A stretch of 8,787 nucleotides of DNA from Acidimicrobiia bacterium (GTDB lineage Bacteria; Actinomycetota; Acidimicrobiia; Acidimicrobiales; Ilumatobacteraceae). Below, one piece after another: positions 1 through 7,800 of this stretch (its first letter is position 1; every line of letters begins with the position of its first letter). Position numbers and translations under genes: made by a program. Under the pieces are notes generated by a model. That model had not been told where the DNA came from. It saw only the letters and a program-made list of their open reading frames with translations, and searched no databases. The stretch is taken from contig JACCUL010000135.1 in the NCBI GenBank assembly GCA_013811855.1, forward strand, positions 1 through 8,787, in the 5' to 3' direction.

Positions 1-2
1 TG

Positions 3-440
3 CAGGGCATCCTCGACCGCAACGGCGGCGACGTCGCCGCCGTGCCGGTCTCGTGGTACATCGGCCACGTCCCCGTCGGCGACGATTGGGACACCGTCCC
101 GGCCGCGCCCGGCAACGTGCTCACGCCGCGCGAGTACCAGAGCCGCTGGCTCGCCACGTACGACCGCCTGGCTGGCGGCGACGGGTTGGCCCGCGTGACG
201 ACGTGGGAGCCGGTCGACGTCGCCTGCCGGACCGTCGTCATCAACGTCGGCACCGCCCACGAGCCCGAGCTGGTGCTGACCCAGGCGTCGACGTTCGAGG
301 GACAACCGAGCGGCTTGGCGACCATCATCGAGACCGATCCCTGCGACCCGGCCCGCGGCGCCGAGCTGGCCGTCCCGCCGATCACCCCGGAAAGTGACCG
401 CCGTCGGCCGGTGGGACCGGTGACCCGCAACCAGGACTGA
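3..440 (+). CDS. C-terminal part of an unrecognised protein, possibly a secreted cell-wall enzyme (5' truncated)
   Basis: The reading frame is open to the left edge of the window (QGILDRNGGDVAAVPVSWYI is already in frame from base 3), so the GTG at 42 is unlikely to be the true start and the N-terminus lies outside. About 145 residues are visible. The segment around PVSWYIGHVP, followed by a proline-rich linker and LTPREYQSRW, resembles the tail of lytic transglycosylase-like or other cell-wall proteins of actinobacteria, but this is an impression and no catalytic motif lies inside the window. Two cysteines (codons near 228 and 342) could form a disulphide in an exported protein. The last 25 or so residues are polar, rich in Pro and Arg, and probably disordered. 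The stop TGA is at 438-440, 27 nt before the putative -10 element of the next gene. That it is a real gene is fairly sure; its function is not. Confidence 0.6.
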   Translation, partial: QGILDRNGGDVAAVPVSWYIGHVPVGDDWDTVPAAPGNVLTPREYQSRWLATYDRLAGGDGLARVTTWEPVDVACRTVVINVGTAHEPELVLTQASTFEGQPSGLATIIETDPCDPARGAELAVPPITPESDRRRPVGPVTRNQD

Positions 441-451
441 CGGTCCGCGCC

Positions 452-472
452 CGCTACGGCGCGCCGGTAGCG
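452..472. repeat. Short inverted repeat overlapping the putative cyclase promoter
   Basis: CGCTAC (452-457) and GTAGCG (467-472) are perfect reverse complements separated by 9 nt that contain the palindrome GGCGCGCC. The right arm overlaps the putative -10 hexamer TAGCGT (468-473). It could be an operator that blocks the promoter or a small hairpin ending the upstream transcript. No U-tract follows, so a classical intrinsic terminator is less likely. In DNA this GC-rich a 6-bp repeat can arise by chance. Confidence 0.35.
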
Positions 473-473
473 T
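468..473 (+). promoter_or_regulatory. Putative -10 element of the diadenylate cyclase gene
   Basis: TAGCGT fits the actinobacterial -10 pattern TANNNT. It lies in the 30-nt gap between the upstream stop codon and the point where the cyclase reading frame becomes open (471). It is 3-6 nt before two ATC codons (477, 480), the region where the conserved protein seems to begin, as in a leaderless transcript. No convincing -35 box or Shine-Dalgarno is visible. This is inference from pattern and position only. Confidence 0.35.
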
Positions 474-578
474 CGGATCATCGTCGAGGACGTCAACCAG
501 TCACGGGCCACACGGCGTCTCGTCGAGGAGCTCCAGGAGGACGGGGTCGAGCTGCCCGAGGAACCCGCGCTGCGCGCG

Positions 579-1706
579 GTGATCGTCGAAGAGCTCGGTC
601 ACGCCCGCCGCCCCCCGGTCTTCGAGACCCGCCGCCCCATGTACGGCGCCTTCGTCGTCCCGCCGGCGCGGTCGCTCGTCGTCGGCGACGAGCTCGTCGA
701 GCTGCAGCCGCTCGACGGCCTACCGCTCGAGCGGGCCAGGACGTTCGCCGACGGCCGCTCCACGTTCCTCGTCCACCACGACGATGAGCACGGGCGGCGG
801 CGGGTAGCGCTGGCCTGCTTCCGCCGCTCCGTGCAGTACGAGTACGACCTCGTCGAGATTCAGGACGCCACCGGCGCGTTCATCGTCCAGCGGACGCTGC
901 TCGGTGCGGCGCGGCTGTTCTCGCCCGAAGGCGTCGTCGACTGGAACGGTCGGGAGTGGGGGATGCGACCGAACGCCGGCACGCTGCTGCCCCGGCTCGT
1001 CAAGGCGGTGCCGACGGCGAAGATCGACGTGCTGCGGGGCCTGCTCGACCTGTGCATCCACTGGCTCTCGCCGGGTCACGTCGGCGCCACCCTCGTGCTG
1101 CGGCTCGGCGACCGCGATGTCGGGGGCGCCGGACCCCAGCTCGACGAGACGGCGGCGTACGCGGGCCCGTCCCTTTCGGTGGCCTCGCACCACCACCACG
1201 CGGCCGTGTTCGCCACCCTCCTGCAGTCCGACCTGGCCACGCTCGTCGACGCCGACGGCGCCGTGGTCCGCTTCGCCGTCGGCCTCAACGCGTCGGCGAG
1301 GGCCGACGAGCTGATCACCGATCCGCGGGGGATGCGCCACCGCTCGGCCCGGCGGTTCACGTACGACGACCCCAGCGCGGTGGCGTTCGTGGTCAGCGAG
1401 GACGGTCCCGTCACCGTGTTCAGCGACGGTGCGCCGGCGGCGGTGTGCGACCTGCAGTGGATGCGCGCCGAAACCGGCGAGCCGATCGCGACGGAACCCC
1501 GTCGGTGCGGGCGCTGCGAGAAGATGCTGGTCACCGTCGCCGTCAGCCCCGGGCGGGGCGGCGCCGGGTGCCCGGTGTGCGGCAACGTCGTGGGCCTGGA
1601 GGATCGCAAGGTCGTCAAGGTGCGCAAGGAGTGGCCCGTCCGCGGGATCGCCGCCGCCGGTTCACCGGGCATCAAGTGGCCGGTCGACGGCCCCGTCGGT
1701 CGGTGA
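579..1706 (+). CDS. Diadenylate cyclase (DisA_N/DAC domain) with C-terminal zinc ribbon
   Basis: Predicted to condense two ATP into cyclic di-AMP. From the GTG at 579 the protein has 375 residues. Residues 1-145 are an uncharacterised N-terminal region. The DAC domain spans about 151-286: a helix (VLRGLLDLCIHWLSP), the strand GATLVL, the DGA motif at 226-228, and GMRHRSA with the RHR motif at 253-255, then VVSEDG at 271-276. DGA and RHR are the ATP-binding signatures of DisA and CdaA enzymes, so activity is plausible. The tail carries a four-cysteine zinc ribbon (C310, C313, C331, C334). There is no DisA helix-hairpin-helix DNA-binding region and no CdaA-like membrane helices, so it is neither of those classes. 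The coding frame continues upstream without a stop to 471 and reads as genuine protein, but has no ATG, GTG or TTG there, so the true start may be an ATC at 477 or 480. GTG 579 is the first canonical start and has no well-spaced Shine-Dalgarno. The stop overlaps the next gene by 4 nt. Confidence 0.82.
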   Translation: MIVEELGHARRPPVFETRRPMYGAFVVPPARSLVVGDELVELQPLDGLPLERARTFADGRSTFLVHHDDEHGRRRVALACFRRSVQYEYDLVEIQDATGAFIVQRTLLGAARLFSPEGVVDWNGREWGMRPNAGTLLPRLVKAVPTAKIDVLRGLLDLCIHWLSPGHVGATLVLRLGDRDVGGAGPQLDETAAYAGPSLSVASHHHHAAVFATLLQSDLATLVDADGAVVRFAVGLNASARADELITDPRGMRHRSARRFTYDDPSAVAFVVSEDGPVTVFSDGAPAAVCDLQWMRAETGEPIATEPRRCGRCEKMLVTVAVSPGRGGAGCPVCGNVVGLEDRKVVKVRKEWPVRGIAAAGSPGIKWPVDGPVGR

Positions 1707-3070
1707 CCGAGGGCCGGCGCCGCCTCCCCGATCCGGGGCGCCTGGCCGCGTGCCACGCCGAGGAGTTGGCGCAGTTCGGGCGGGAGCATCCCCGCTCGGC
1801 CGAGCTGGCCCGAATGGCCGAGGAGCACGTGCTGGCCGGCGTCCCGATGGCCTGGATGCGGCGGTGGCCGGGTTCGTTCCCGCTCTTCGTCGACTGTGCC
1901 GAGGGCGGCCGGTTCACCGACGTCGACGGCCGGACGTACGTCGACCTGTGCCTCGGCGACACGGGTGCCATGGGCGGTCACGCCGTGCCCGAGGTGACGA
2001 CGGCGGCGACGGCGCAGCTCGCCCGCGGCGCGACGTCGATGCTGCCGACCGAGGATGCGGCATGGGTGGCCGGCGAGCTGTCTCGGCGCTTCGGGCTGGC
2101 CGCATGGCAGTTCGCGCTGAGTGCCACCGACGCCAACCGGTTCGCGCTGCGCATCGCCCGCCACGTCACCGGCCGGCGGCGCATCGCCGTTTTCGACTGG
2201 TGTTACCACGGCACGGTCGACGAGGCGCTGGTGACGCTCGACGACGGCGGTCAGGTTGTCTGGCGTGACGGCTCGCTCGGGCCGCCCGGCGATCCGGCGC
2301 TGACGACCGTCGTCGTGCCGTTCAACGACCTCGACGCCCTGGCGGCCGCCCTCTCCGGCGGCGACGTCGCCGGCGTGCTGGCCGAGCCGGCGTTGACCAA
2401 CATCGGCATCGTGCTGCCCGAGCCCGGCTTCCACGAGGCGGTGCGCCGCTTGACGCGGGAGACCGGGACGCTGCTGATCATCGACGAGACGCACACGATT
2501 TGCACGGGCCCCGGCGGCTACACCGCGGCCGCGGGGTTGGAGCCCGACCTGCTGGTGATCGGCAAGCCCATCGGCGGCGGCATCCCGGCGGCCGCATATG
2601 GGCTCAGCGCGGCGGTGGCCGAGGGAGTGCGGGCCGAGTTCGCCGATCCGTCGATCGACGTCAGCGGCATCGGCGGCACGCTGGCCGGGAACGCGCTGTC
2701 GCTGGCGGCGATGCGGGCCGCGCTGTCTTCGACGCTGCGGGACGTGGACTTCGCCCGCTCGATCCCGCTGGCGGAACGGTTCACCGCCGGCGTCGCCGGG
2801 GTCGTCGCCGAGCACGACCTGGCGTGGTCCGTGCAGCGCCTCGGCTGCCGGGCCGAGTACTGGTTCTGTCCGCCGCCGCGCACCGGCGCCGAGGCCGCCG
2901 CCGCCGGTGACGCCGACCTGGAGGCATATATGCACCTCGCCGCCCTCAACCGCGGCGTGTTGCTGACCCCGTTCCACAACATGGCCCTGTTCTCGCCGCA
3001 CCACACCGAATCCGATGTCGACGCGCACACACACGCCTTCGCCGAGGCCGTCGCCGCGCTGTTCGCCTGA
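1703..3070 (+). CDS. Class III PLP-dependent aminotransferase, glutamate-1-semialdehyde aminomutase-like
   Basis: A fold-type I PLP enzyme of 455 residues, a usual family length. The GTG start overlaps the cyclase stop (GTGA, 1703-1706), and no Shine-Dalgarno precedes it, which suggests translational coupling. Visible family features, in order: FTDVDGRTYVDLCLGD (71-86); the cofactor phosphate-binding region around SATDANRFALRIAR (140-153); CYHG (167-170), whose Tyr should stack on the pyridine ring; AEPA (227-230); D261 in IIDETHT, which should pair with the PLP ring nitrogen; K288 in VIGKPIGGG, the Schiff-base lysine; and GGTLAGN (324-330). It differs from true HemL in having DETHTICTGPGGY where HemL has a DEVMTGFR-type segment, so the substrate is probably not glutamate-1-semialdehyde, and no heme genes are nearby. 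Expected reaction: amino-group transfer or 1,2-shift on an omega- or beta-amino substrate, identity unknown. Cytoplasmic; no signal peptide. Confidence 0.85.
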   Translation: MTEGRRRLPDPGRLAACHAEELAQFGREHPRSAELARMAEEHVLAGVPMAWMRRWPGSFPLFVDCAEGGRFTDVDGRTYVDLCLGDTGAMGGHAVPEVTTAATAQLARGATSMLPTEDAAWVAGELSRRFGLAAWQFALSATDANRFALRIARHVTGRRRIAVFDWCYHGTVDEALVTLDDGGQVVWRDGSLGPPGDPALTTVVVPFNDLDALAAALSGGDVAGVLAEPALTNIGIVLPEPGFHEAVRRLTRETGTLLIIDETHTICTGPGGYTAAAGLEPDLLVIGKPIGGGIPAAAYGLSAAVAEGVRAEFADPSIDVSGIGGTLAGNALSLAAMRAALSSTLRDVDFARSIPLAERFTAGVAGVVAEHDLAWSVQRLGCRAEYWFCPPPRTGAEAAAAGDADLEAYMHLAALNRGVLLTPFHNMALFSPHHTESDVDAHTHAFAEAVAALFA

Positions 3071-3081
3071 CGCCTGGTCGT

Positions 3082-3939
3082 TCAGGACGCAGTGCAGTCC
3101 CGGCCGAGCAGCGAGCGGATCGCGTTGGCGTCGGGGATCGACGGGACTGCGCCTGCTCTGGTCGTCGCCAGGGCGCCAGCGGCGGCGGCGAAGTCCACCG
3201 CCCGCTCGATGGGCTCGCCGACCGCCAGCTGCGCCGCCAGCGCGCCACAAAACGCGTCACCCGCCGCCGTGGTGTCGGTCACGGTCACGGCGAACGGCGG
3301 CCGGTGCCACATCCATTGGGAGGTGGCGACCTCGACCCCTGCGGACCCGAGCGTCGTCACCACGGTCCCGACACCGGCGGCGACGAGAGCATCTCGACCA
3401 CCCAACAGGCGAACCTCGTGCTCGTTCGGGACAAGGATGTCGACGAGCGCCAGCACGTGGCGCGGCAGCGCGGTTGCGGGGGCGGGGTTGAGGACGGCGA
3501 GGGCGCCCCGATCGTGCGCCGCTCGGAGCGCCGCCTCGGCAGTGGCGACTGCGATCTCGAGCTGCATCAGGACGACCCGAGACGGCGGGAGCCGATCGGC
3601 GGTGACCGCGGTGTTCGCGCCCGGCACGACGATGATGGAGTTCTCGCCGGCTGCGTCGACGGCGATGAGCGCCCTGCCGGTCGGGTGACCGTCGACCTCG
3701 ACCACCGCCTCGGAGTTGACGTCGGCACCGGCGAGCTCGTCGAGCAGCCGGCGCCCGCCCGCATCGCGGCCCACGGCGCCGACGAACGCCGTGCGGGCGC
3801 CCGCTCGACTCGCGGCGATCGCCTGGTTCAAGCCCTTGCCGCCCGCATGCTCCGCGAACTGTGAGCCGAGCACGGTCTCGCCCGGCCCGGGCAGGCGCTC
3901 GGTCGTGGCGACGAGATCGAGGTTGGCGCTGCCGATCAC
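3082..3939 (-). CDS. rbsK: PfkB-family carbohydrate kinase, ribokinase-like
   Basis: Predicted to phosphorylate ribose (or a related sugar or nucleoside) with ATP in the cytoplasm. Counting from the GTG at 3939 the protein has 285 residues, slightly short of a usual ribokinase (about 300). Signatures: GSANLDLV (3-10), [10 protein letters not shown] (31-40, PfkB signature 1), NPAPA (151-155), PNEHE (171-175), TTLGSAG (195-201) and [11 protein letters not shown] (222-232, PfkB signature 2 with catalytic Asp228), then [10 protein letters not shown] near the end as in many ribokinases. The start is doubtful: the frame continues upstream as LFDVC, completing the first beta strand seen in relatives, but the only near-start codon there is CTG (3952-3954); GTG 3939 cuts into that strand. 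It converges on the aminotransferase with an 11-nt gap and diverges from the polyphosphate glucokinase. The family is sure, the exact sugar is not. Confidence 0.87.
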   Translation of the reverse strand: MIGSANLDLVATTERLPGPGETVLGSQFAEHAGGKGLNQAIAASRAGARTAFVGAVGRDAGGRRLLDELAGADVNSEAVVEVDGHPTGRALIAVDAAGENSIIVVPGANTAVTADRLPPSRVVLMQLEIAVATAEAALRAAHDRGALAVLNPAPATALPRHVLALVDILVPNEHEVRLLGGRDALVAAGVGTVVTTLGSAGVEVATSQWMWHRPPFAVTVTDTTAAGDAFCGALAAQLAVGEPIERAVDFAAAAGALATTRAGAVPSIPDANAIRSLLGRDCTAS

Positions 3940-4005
3940 GCAGACGTCGAACAGGACGTGATGTCGAGGGTCATGCCAAGTCGGGCCAATCCTGCCGTTC
4001 TACTT

Positions 4006-4061
4006 CAGGTTCTGAGGCGCGAAACGTGGCAAGAATCGCGGGTTCGAGGAATCAGAACCTG
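4006..4061. repeat. Perfect 10-bp inverted repeat with 36-nt spacer (candidate operator pair)
   Basis: CAGGTTCTGA at 4006-4015 is the exact reverse complement of TCAGAACCTG at 4052-4061. Each arm is itself a small CAG-N3-CTG dyad, and the left one extends to TCAG-GTT-CTGA (4005-4015). The right arm falls roughly where the -35 box of the glucokinase promoter should be. The pattern suits a regulator binding two sites, one per divergent promoter; a long-loop RNA hairpin is less likely because the repeat lies upstream of the likely transcript start. Confidence 0.5.
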
Positions 4062-4075
4062 GTCCTGGTCCGAGT

Positions 4076-4081
4076 TACCGT
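4076..4081 (+). promoter_or_regulatory. -10 element of polyphosphate glucokinase gene (leaderless)
   Basis: TACCGT matches TANNNT and ends 7 nt before the GTG at 4089. In actinobacteria this spacing puts transcription start at or next to the start codon, so the mRNA would be leaderless. No Shine-Dalgarno precedes 4089, which supports this reading and decides the start against the in-frame GTG at 4080, which overlaps the hexamer. Confidence 0.5.
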
Positions 4082-4088
4082 GCCGGCC

Positions 4089-4847
4089 GTGAGCGCGGCG
4101 ACAACATCGTTCGGGATCGACGTGGGGGGATCGGGGATGAAGGCGGCGCCGGTCGACCTCGAGCTCGGCGACCTCGCCGACGACCGGCTGAAGATCGCCA
4201 CGCCGCAACCGGCGACGCCCGAGGCGATGGCCGGGGTCGCCGCCGAGCTCGTCGCCCACTTCGGCTGGTCCGGCCCGATCGGGGTGGCCATGCCGGCGGT
4301 CGTGCGCGCCGGCATCGCGATGAGCGCGGCCAACATCGACAAGAGCTGGATCGGCGTCGACGCCGATGCGCTGTACTCGGAGGCGACGGGGTGCGAGGTG
4401 CACGTCGTCAACGACGCCGACGCCGCAGGGCTGGCCGAGGTCCGCTACGGCGCCGGGGCCGATCGCAAGGGCGTCGTCATCGTGCTCACGTTCGGCACCG
4501 GGATCGGTTCCGGCACGTTCGTCGACGGCGTGCTCGTGCCCAACACCGAGCTCGGGCACCTGGAGATCGACGGCGAGGACGCCGAGCGGCGAGCGGCGGC
4601 GGCGGCCCGCAACCGCGACGACCTGTCGTGGGAGGAGTGGGCCGGGCGCGTCGAGCGCTACCTGCAGACCGTCGAGAAGCTGTTCTCGCCGTCGCTGCTC
4701 ATCGTCGGCGGCGGGGCCAGCCGCAAGGCCGAGAAGTGGTTGCCGCACATCGACATCGACACCGAGATCGTGCCGGCGGCCCTGACCAACGAGGCCGGCA
4801 TCGTCGGCGCCGCCATCGTCGGCGCGATGGCCGAACCGCTCATCTGA
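4089..4847 (+). CDS. ppgK: Polyphosphate/ATP-dependent glucokinase (ROK family)
   Basis: Phosphorylates glucose to glucose-6-phosphate in the cytoplasm, using inorganic polyphosphate and usually also ATP. At 252 residues from GTG 4089 it matches the usual length of actinobacterial PpgK. Motifs in order: [16 protein letters not shown] (8-23, first phosphate-binding loop); GVAMPA (65-70); VVNDADAAG (106-114, with the expected catalytic Asp at 109); [10 protein letters not shown] (133-142, second phosphate loop); PNTELGHLE (151-159, glucose contacts); and [15 protein letters not shown] (199-213). The cysteine-rich zinc site of many ROK proteins is absent, as is normal for PpgK. The frame stays open further upstream to about 3861, but that part runs across the divergent intergenic region and is not conserved-looking. 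It converges with the large oxidoreductase gene with only 2 nt between stop codons and no terminator. A polyphosphate mannokinase activity is an alternative or additional possibility. Confidence 0.93.
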   Translation: MSAATTSFGIDVGGSGMKAAPVDLELGDLADDRLKIATPQPATPEAMAGVAAELVAHFGWSGPIGVAMPAVVRAGIAMSAANIDKSWIGVDADALYSEATGCEVHVVNDADAAGLAEVRYGAGADRKGVVIVLTFGTGIGSGTFVDGVLVPNTELGHLEIDGEDAERRAAAAARNRDDLSWEEWAGRVERYLQTVEKLFSPSLLIVGGGASRKAEKWLPHIDIDTEIVPAALTNEAGIVGAAIVGAMAEPLI

Positions 4848-4849
4848 CC

Positions 4850-7800
4850 TCAGGACCTCGCGAAGGCGGCCAAGCGCTCGGCCAGCTCGGCGCGATAGCG
4901 CTCGGCCCGGGGGAGCTTGATGTCCTCGTAGCCGCGCACCTGGTCGGGCAGCGAGGCGATGGCCACGGCGTCGTCGAGATCGTCGACGCGCAGCCCGGCG
5001 GCGAGACGCTTCACGGCCTTCTCGTACTCGGGGATCATCGCCCGCTCCATGCGGCGCACCTTCGCCCAGCGGAACGGATCGGCCAGCGTGCCGCGCAGTC
5101 CCTTCGTGCGGGCCAGCAGCGCCAGCACGGGACGGATGCGCGGGCCGAGCTTGAGCTTCTCCTTGAGGCCCATGGAGCGCAGCATCGGCGGGTGCAGCCG
5201 CCACGTCACCTTGGTGCCCGGTCCGCCGACGGCCTCGTACGCCGCCCGGGCCTCGGGGGCCAGCAGCAGCCGGGCGACCTCGTACTCGTCCTTGTACGCC
5301 ATCAACTTGTGGCCGTACCGGGCCACGGCCACGGTGAAGGCCACGCTCGACGGGTCGACATCGTGCTCGGCGCGGCGGGCGACCTCGACGAGCCGGCGAA
5401 AGCGTCCGGCGTAGCGTTCGGACTGGTAGCCGACGAGGTCGATGGCCAGGCGCTCGATCAGCTGATCGGTGGTCTCGGGGGCGACCGCGGCGGCGAAGCC
5501 GGCGGCCTGCTCGACCTCGGCCGGGTGCGCCGCCCAGCGGCGACCCCACCGGAAGGCGGCGATGTTGCGGGCGACGGCGACGCCGTTCAGCTCGATGGCC
5601 CGCTCGACCCGCTCGGGGCGGACCGGGACGGCGCCGTGCTGCACGGCGACGCCGAGAAGAAGGATGTTGGCCGTCGTGGCGTCGCCGAACAGGCCCGTGG
5701 CCACGGCGCCGCTGTCGAGGTAGCGGTTGTGGTCGGCCCGCGACACCTCGCCCAGCCGACCGGTCAGCGCGTCGAGCGACGGGTACGGGGTCGACGGATG
5801 GGCGACCATCTCCCCGGTCGGCGTGGCCGCCACCGACCCGACGACGATCGTCCGCTCGGGGTCGGCGCCGACACGGTGCGAGTCGCCGGCCGCCACCAGC
5901 AGGTCGAAGGCCAGCAGACAGTCGACACCCGAGCTGTTGGCGTGGTTCGACGCCGGCACCTCGCCCCGGCTGAGGCGCAGGTCGCTGACGACCGGCCCGG
6001 CCTTCTGCGACAGCCCGGTCTGATCGAGCCCGCGCACGACCATGCCGTCGAGCATCGCCGCCGTCCCGAGCACCTGGCTCACCGTGATCACGCCGGTCCC
6101 GCCGATGCCCGACAGTCGCACGGTGAACCCGTCGGCCGGCACCAGCGCGATGGGATCGGGCAGGTCGACAGCGGCGTCGTCCATCGTCGCCCCGCGGAGT
6201 GATGCTGCCGCGGCCTTCGATGCCGCCGGATCGACGGTCACCGTGGCGAACGACGGGCAGTCGCCCTGGAGGCAACTCATGTCGAAGTTGCAGCTCGTCT
6301 GGTGGATGCGCGTCTTGCGGCCGTACGGCGTGTCGACGGGCTGCACCGACAGGCAGTTGCTCTTGTCGCCGCAGTCGCCGCAGCCCTCGCACACCCGCTC
6401 GTTGATGACGATGCGGAAGCCGGGCTTGGCGACGAGGCCACGGCTGCGGGCCCGGCGCTTCTCGGCCGCGCACTCCTGGTCGTGCAGCAGCACCGTGACG
6501 CCGGGGACCTCGGCCAACTCGACCTGCGTCTCCATCAGCCGGGTGCGGTCGCGGACCTCGACCCGACCGTCGGCCGAGCCGCCGAAGTCGGCGCCGTCCC
6601 ACTTCTCCGGCTCGTCCGACGTGACGATGACCTTGCTGACCCCTTCGAGCAGCAACGACTGCACGACGTCGGGCACCGTCTGCTGGCCCTGGGGATCCTG
6701 CCCGCCGGTCATCGCGACGGTGCCGTTGTAGAGGAGCTTGAACGTGATGTCGACGCCGGCGGCGACGGCGGCCCGCACGGACAGCGAGCCGGAGTGGAAG
6801 TACGTGCCGTCGCCGAGGTTCTGGATGAAGTGGCCGCGCTCGACGAACGGCGCCATGCCGATCCACTGCGCGCCCTCGTTGCCCATCGCCGTCAACCCGG
6901 CGATGTCGCCGACCCGCTCCGGCTCCATCAGCGCGACCATGGCGTGACACCCGATGCCCCCGCCGACGAGCGTGCCCTCGGGCACCCGCGTGCTCAGGTT
7001 GTGCGGGCAGCCGCTGCAGTAGAACGGCGTGCGGTTGACCTCCAGCGGGATGAGCGACTTCTCGCGCACCCGTGGCAGCGGGGCCAGCCGGTCGTCGCCG
7101 AGCCGCTGGGCCAGCCGGGCCCGCAGCGGGACGAGCAGCCGGTCGGCGTCGAGCATCCCGGTCCCGGGCACGAGCGACGCGCCGTGCTCGTCGAACCGTC
7201 CGACGACCTTGGGCCGCTCGGCCGAGTCGTACATCGCGCTCTTGACGAGCAGCTCGAGCGTCGGGTTCTTCTCCTCGACGACGAGCACCTCGGCCAGGCC
7301 GTGGGCGAAGTCGCGCACCTGCTGCTCGTCGACGGGAACCGGCATCAGCAGCTGGAACAGCCGGATGCCGGCGGCCCGCAACGCGTCGTCGTCGGACAGG
7401 CCGAGCAGCCCGAGCGCCTCGCGCAGCTCGTGGTACGTGTGGCCGCTGGCGGCGATGCCGATCCAGTCGTCCGGCCCGTGCACCGTCACCCGGTTGAGCT
7501 CGTTGACGACGCCGTACCGGCGGGCCAGCACCGAGCGGACCTGCTGGAACTCGCGCTCCATCTCCAACGTGTACGGGGTCAGGAGCCGGCCGCTGGGGTG
7601 GGGCACGAACGTCGTCCCGTCGAACTCCATCGTCGGGATCTCCGGGACGACCCGGCCCGGGTGGACCTCGACGGTGCCGATGCCGTCGGCCACCGGCGTC
7701 ACCAGCTTGAGCCCGACCCAGATGCCGCTCGACCGGGACAGGGCGATGGCGTGCCGGGAGAGGTCGAGGGCCTCCTGCACGTCGCCGGGGAAGAGGATCG

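Larger units (their letters stand above)
3955..4088. promoter_or_regulatory. Divergent control region between the two sugar kinases
   Basis: This 134-nt stretch separates the ribokinase-like gene (-) from the polyphosphate glucokinase gene (+). It is visibly less GC-rich than the flanking genes. It holds a perfect inverted repeat (4006-4015 with 4052-4061), a tandem CCTGGT CCTGGT (4058-4069) and a -10-like hexamer for the plus-strand gene (4076-4081). No good -10 or -35 is evident for the minus-strand gene. A bidirectional regulatory role is inferred from this arrangement. Confidence 0.55.

Noticed and set aside
1188..1199. Four consecutive histidines in the cyclase as a metal site
   Set aside because: They lie in the variable stretch before the DGA motif; no known metal site of DAC domains is there, and the zinc ribbon is a better candidate.
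956..1702. An upstream in-frame extension of the aminotransferase
   Set aside because: It lies entirely inside the cyclase gene and translates to Arg/Pro/Gly-rich sequence; the conserved protein begins after GTG 1703.
1703..3070. Naming the aminotransferase hemL
   Set aside because: The substrate-pocket segment after the catalytic Asp differs from HemL and no heme genes are adjacent.
1076..3250. A 724-codon minus-strand frame across the cyclase and aminotransferase
   Set aside because: Low-complexity translation with no motifs, opposite two genes with clear families.
4006..4061. The inverted repeat as a transcription terminator or riboswitch stem
   Set aside because: It lies upstream of both genes, has a 36-nt loop and no U-tract, and sits before the likely start of the glucokinase transcript.
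3861..4088. An upstream in-frame extension of the polyphosphate glucokinase
   Set aside because: It crosses the ribokinase start and the intergenic region, and the family begins just before FGIDVGG. A -10 element positioned for GTG 4089 supports the short form.
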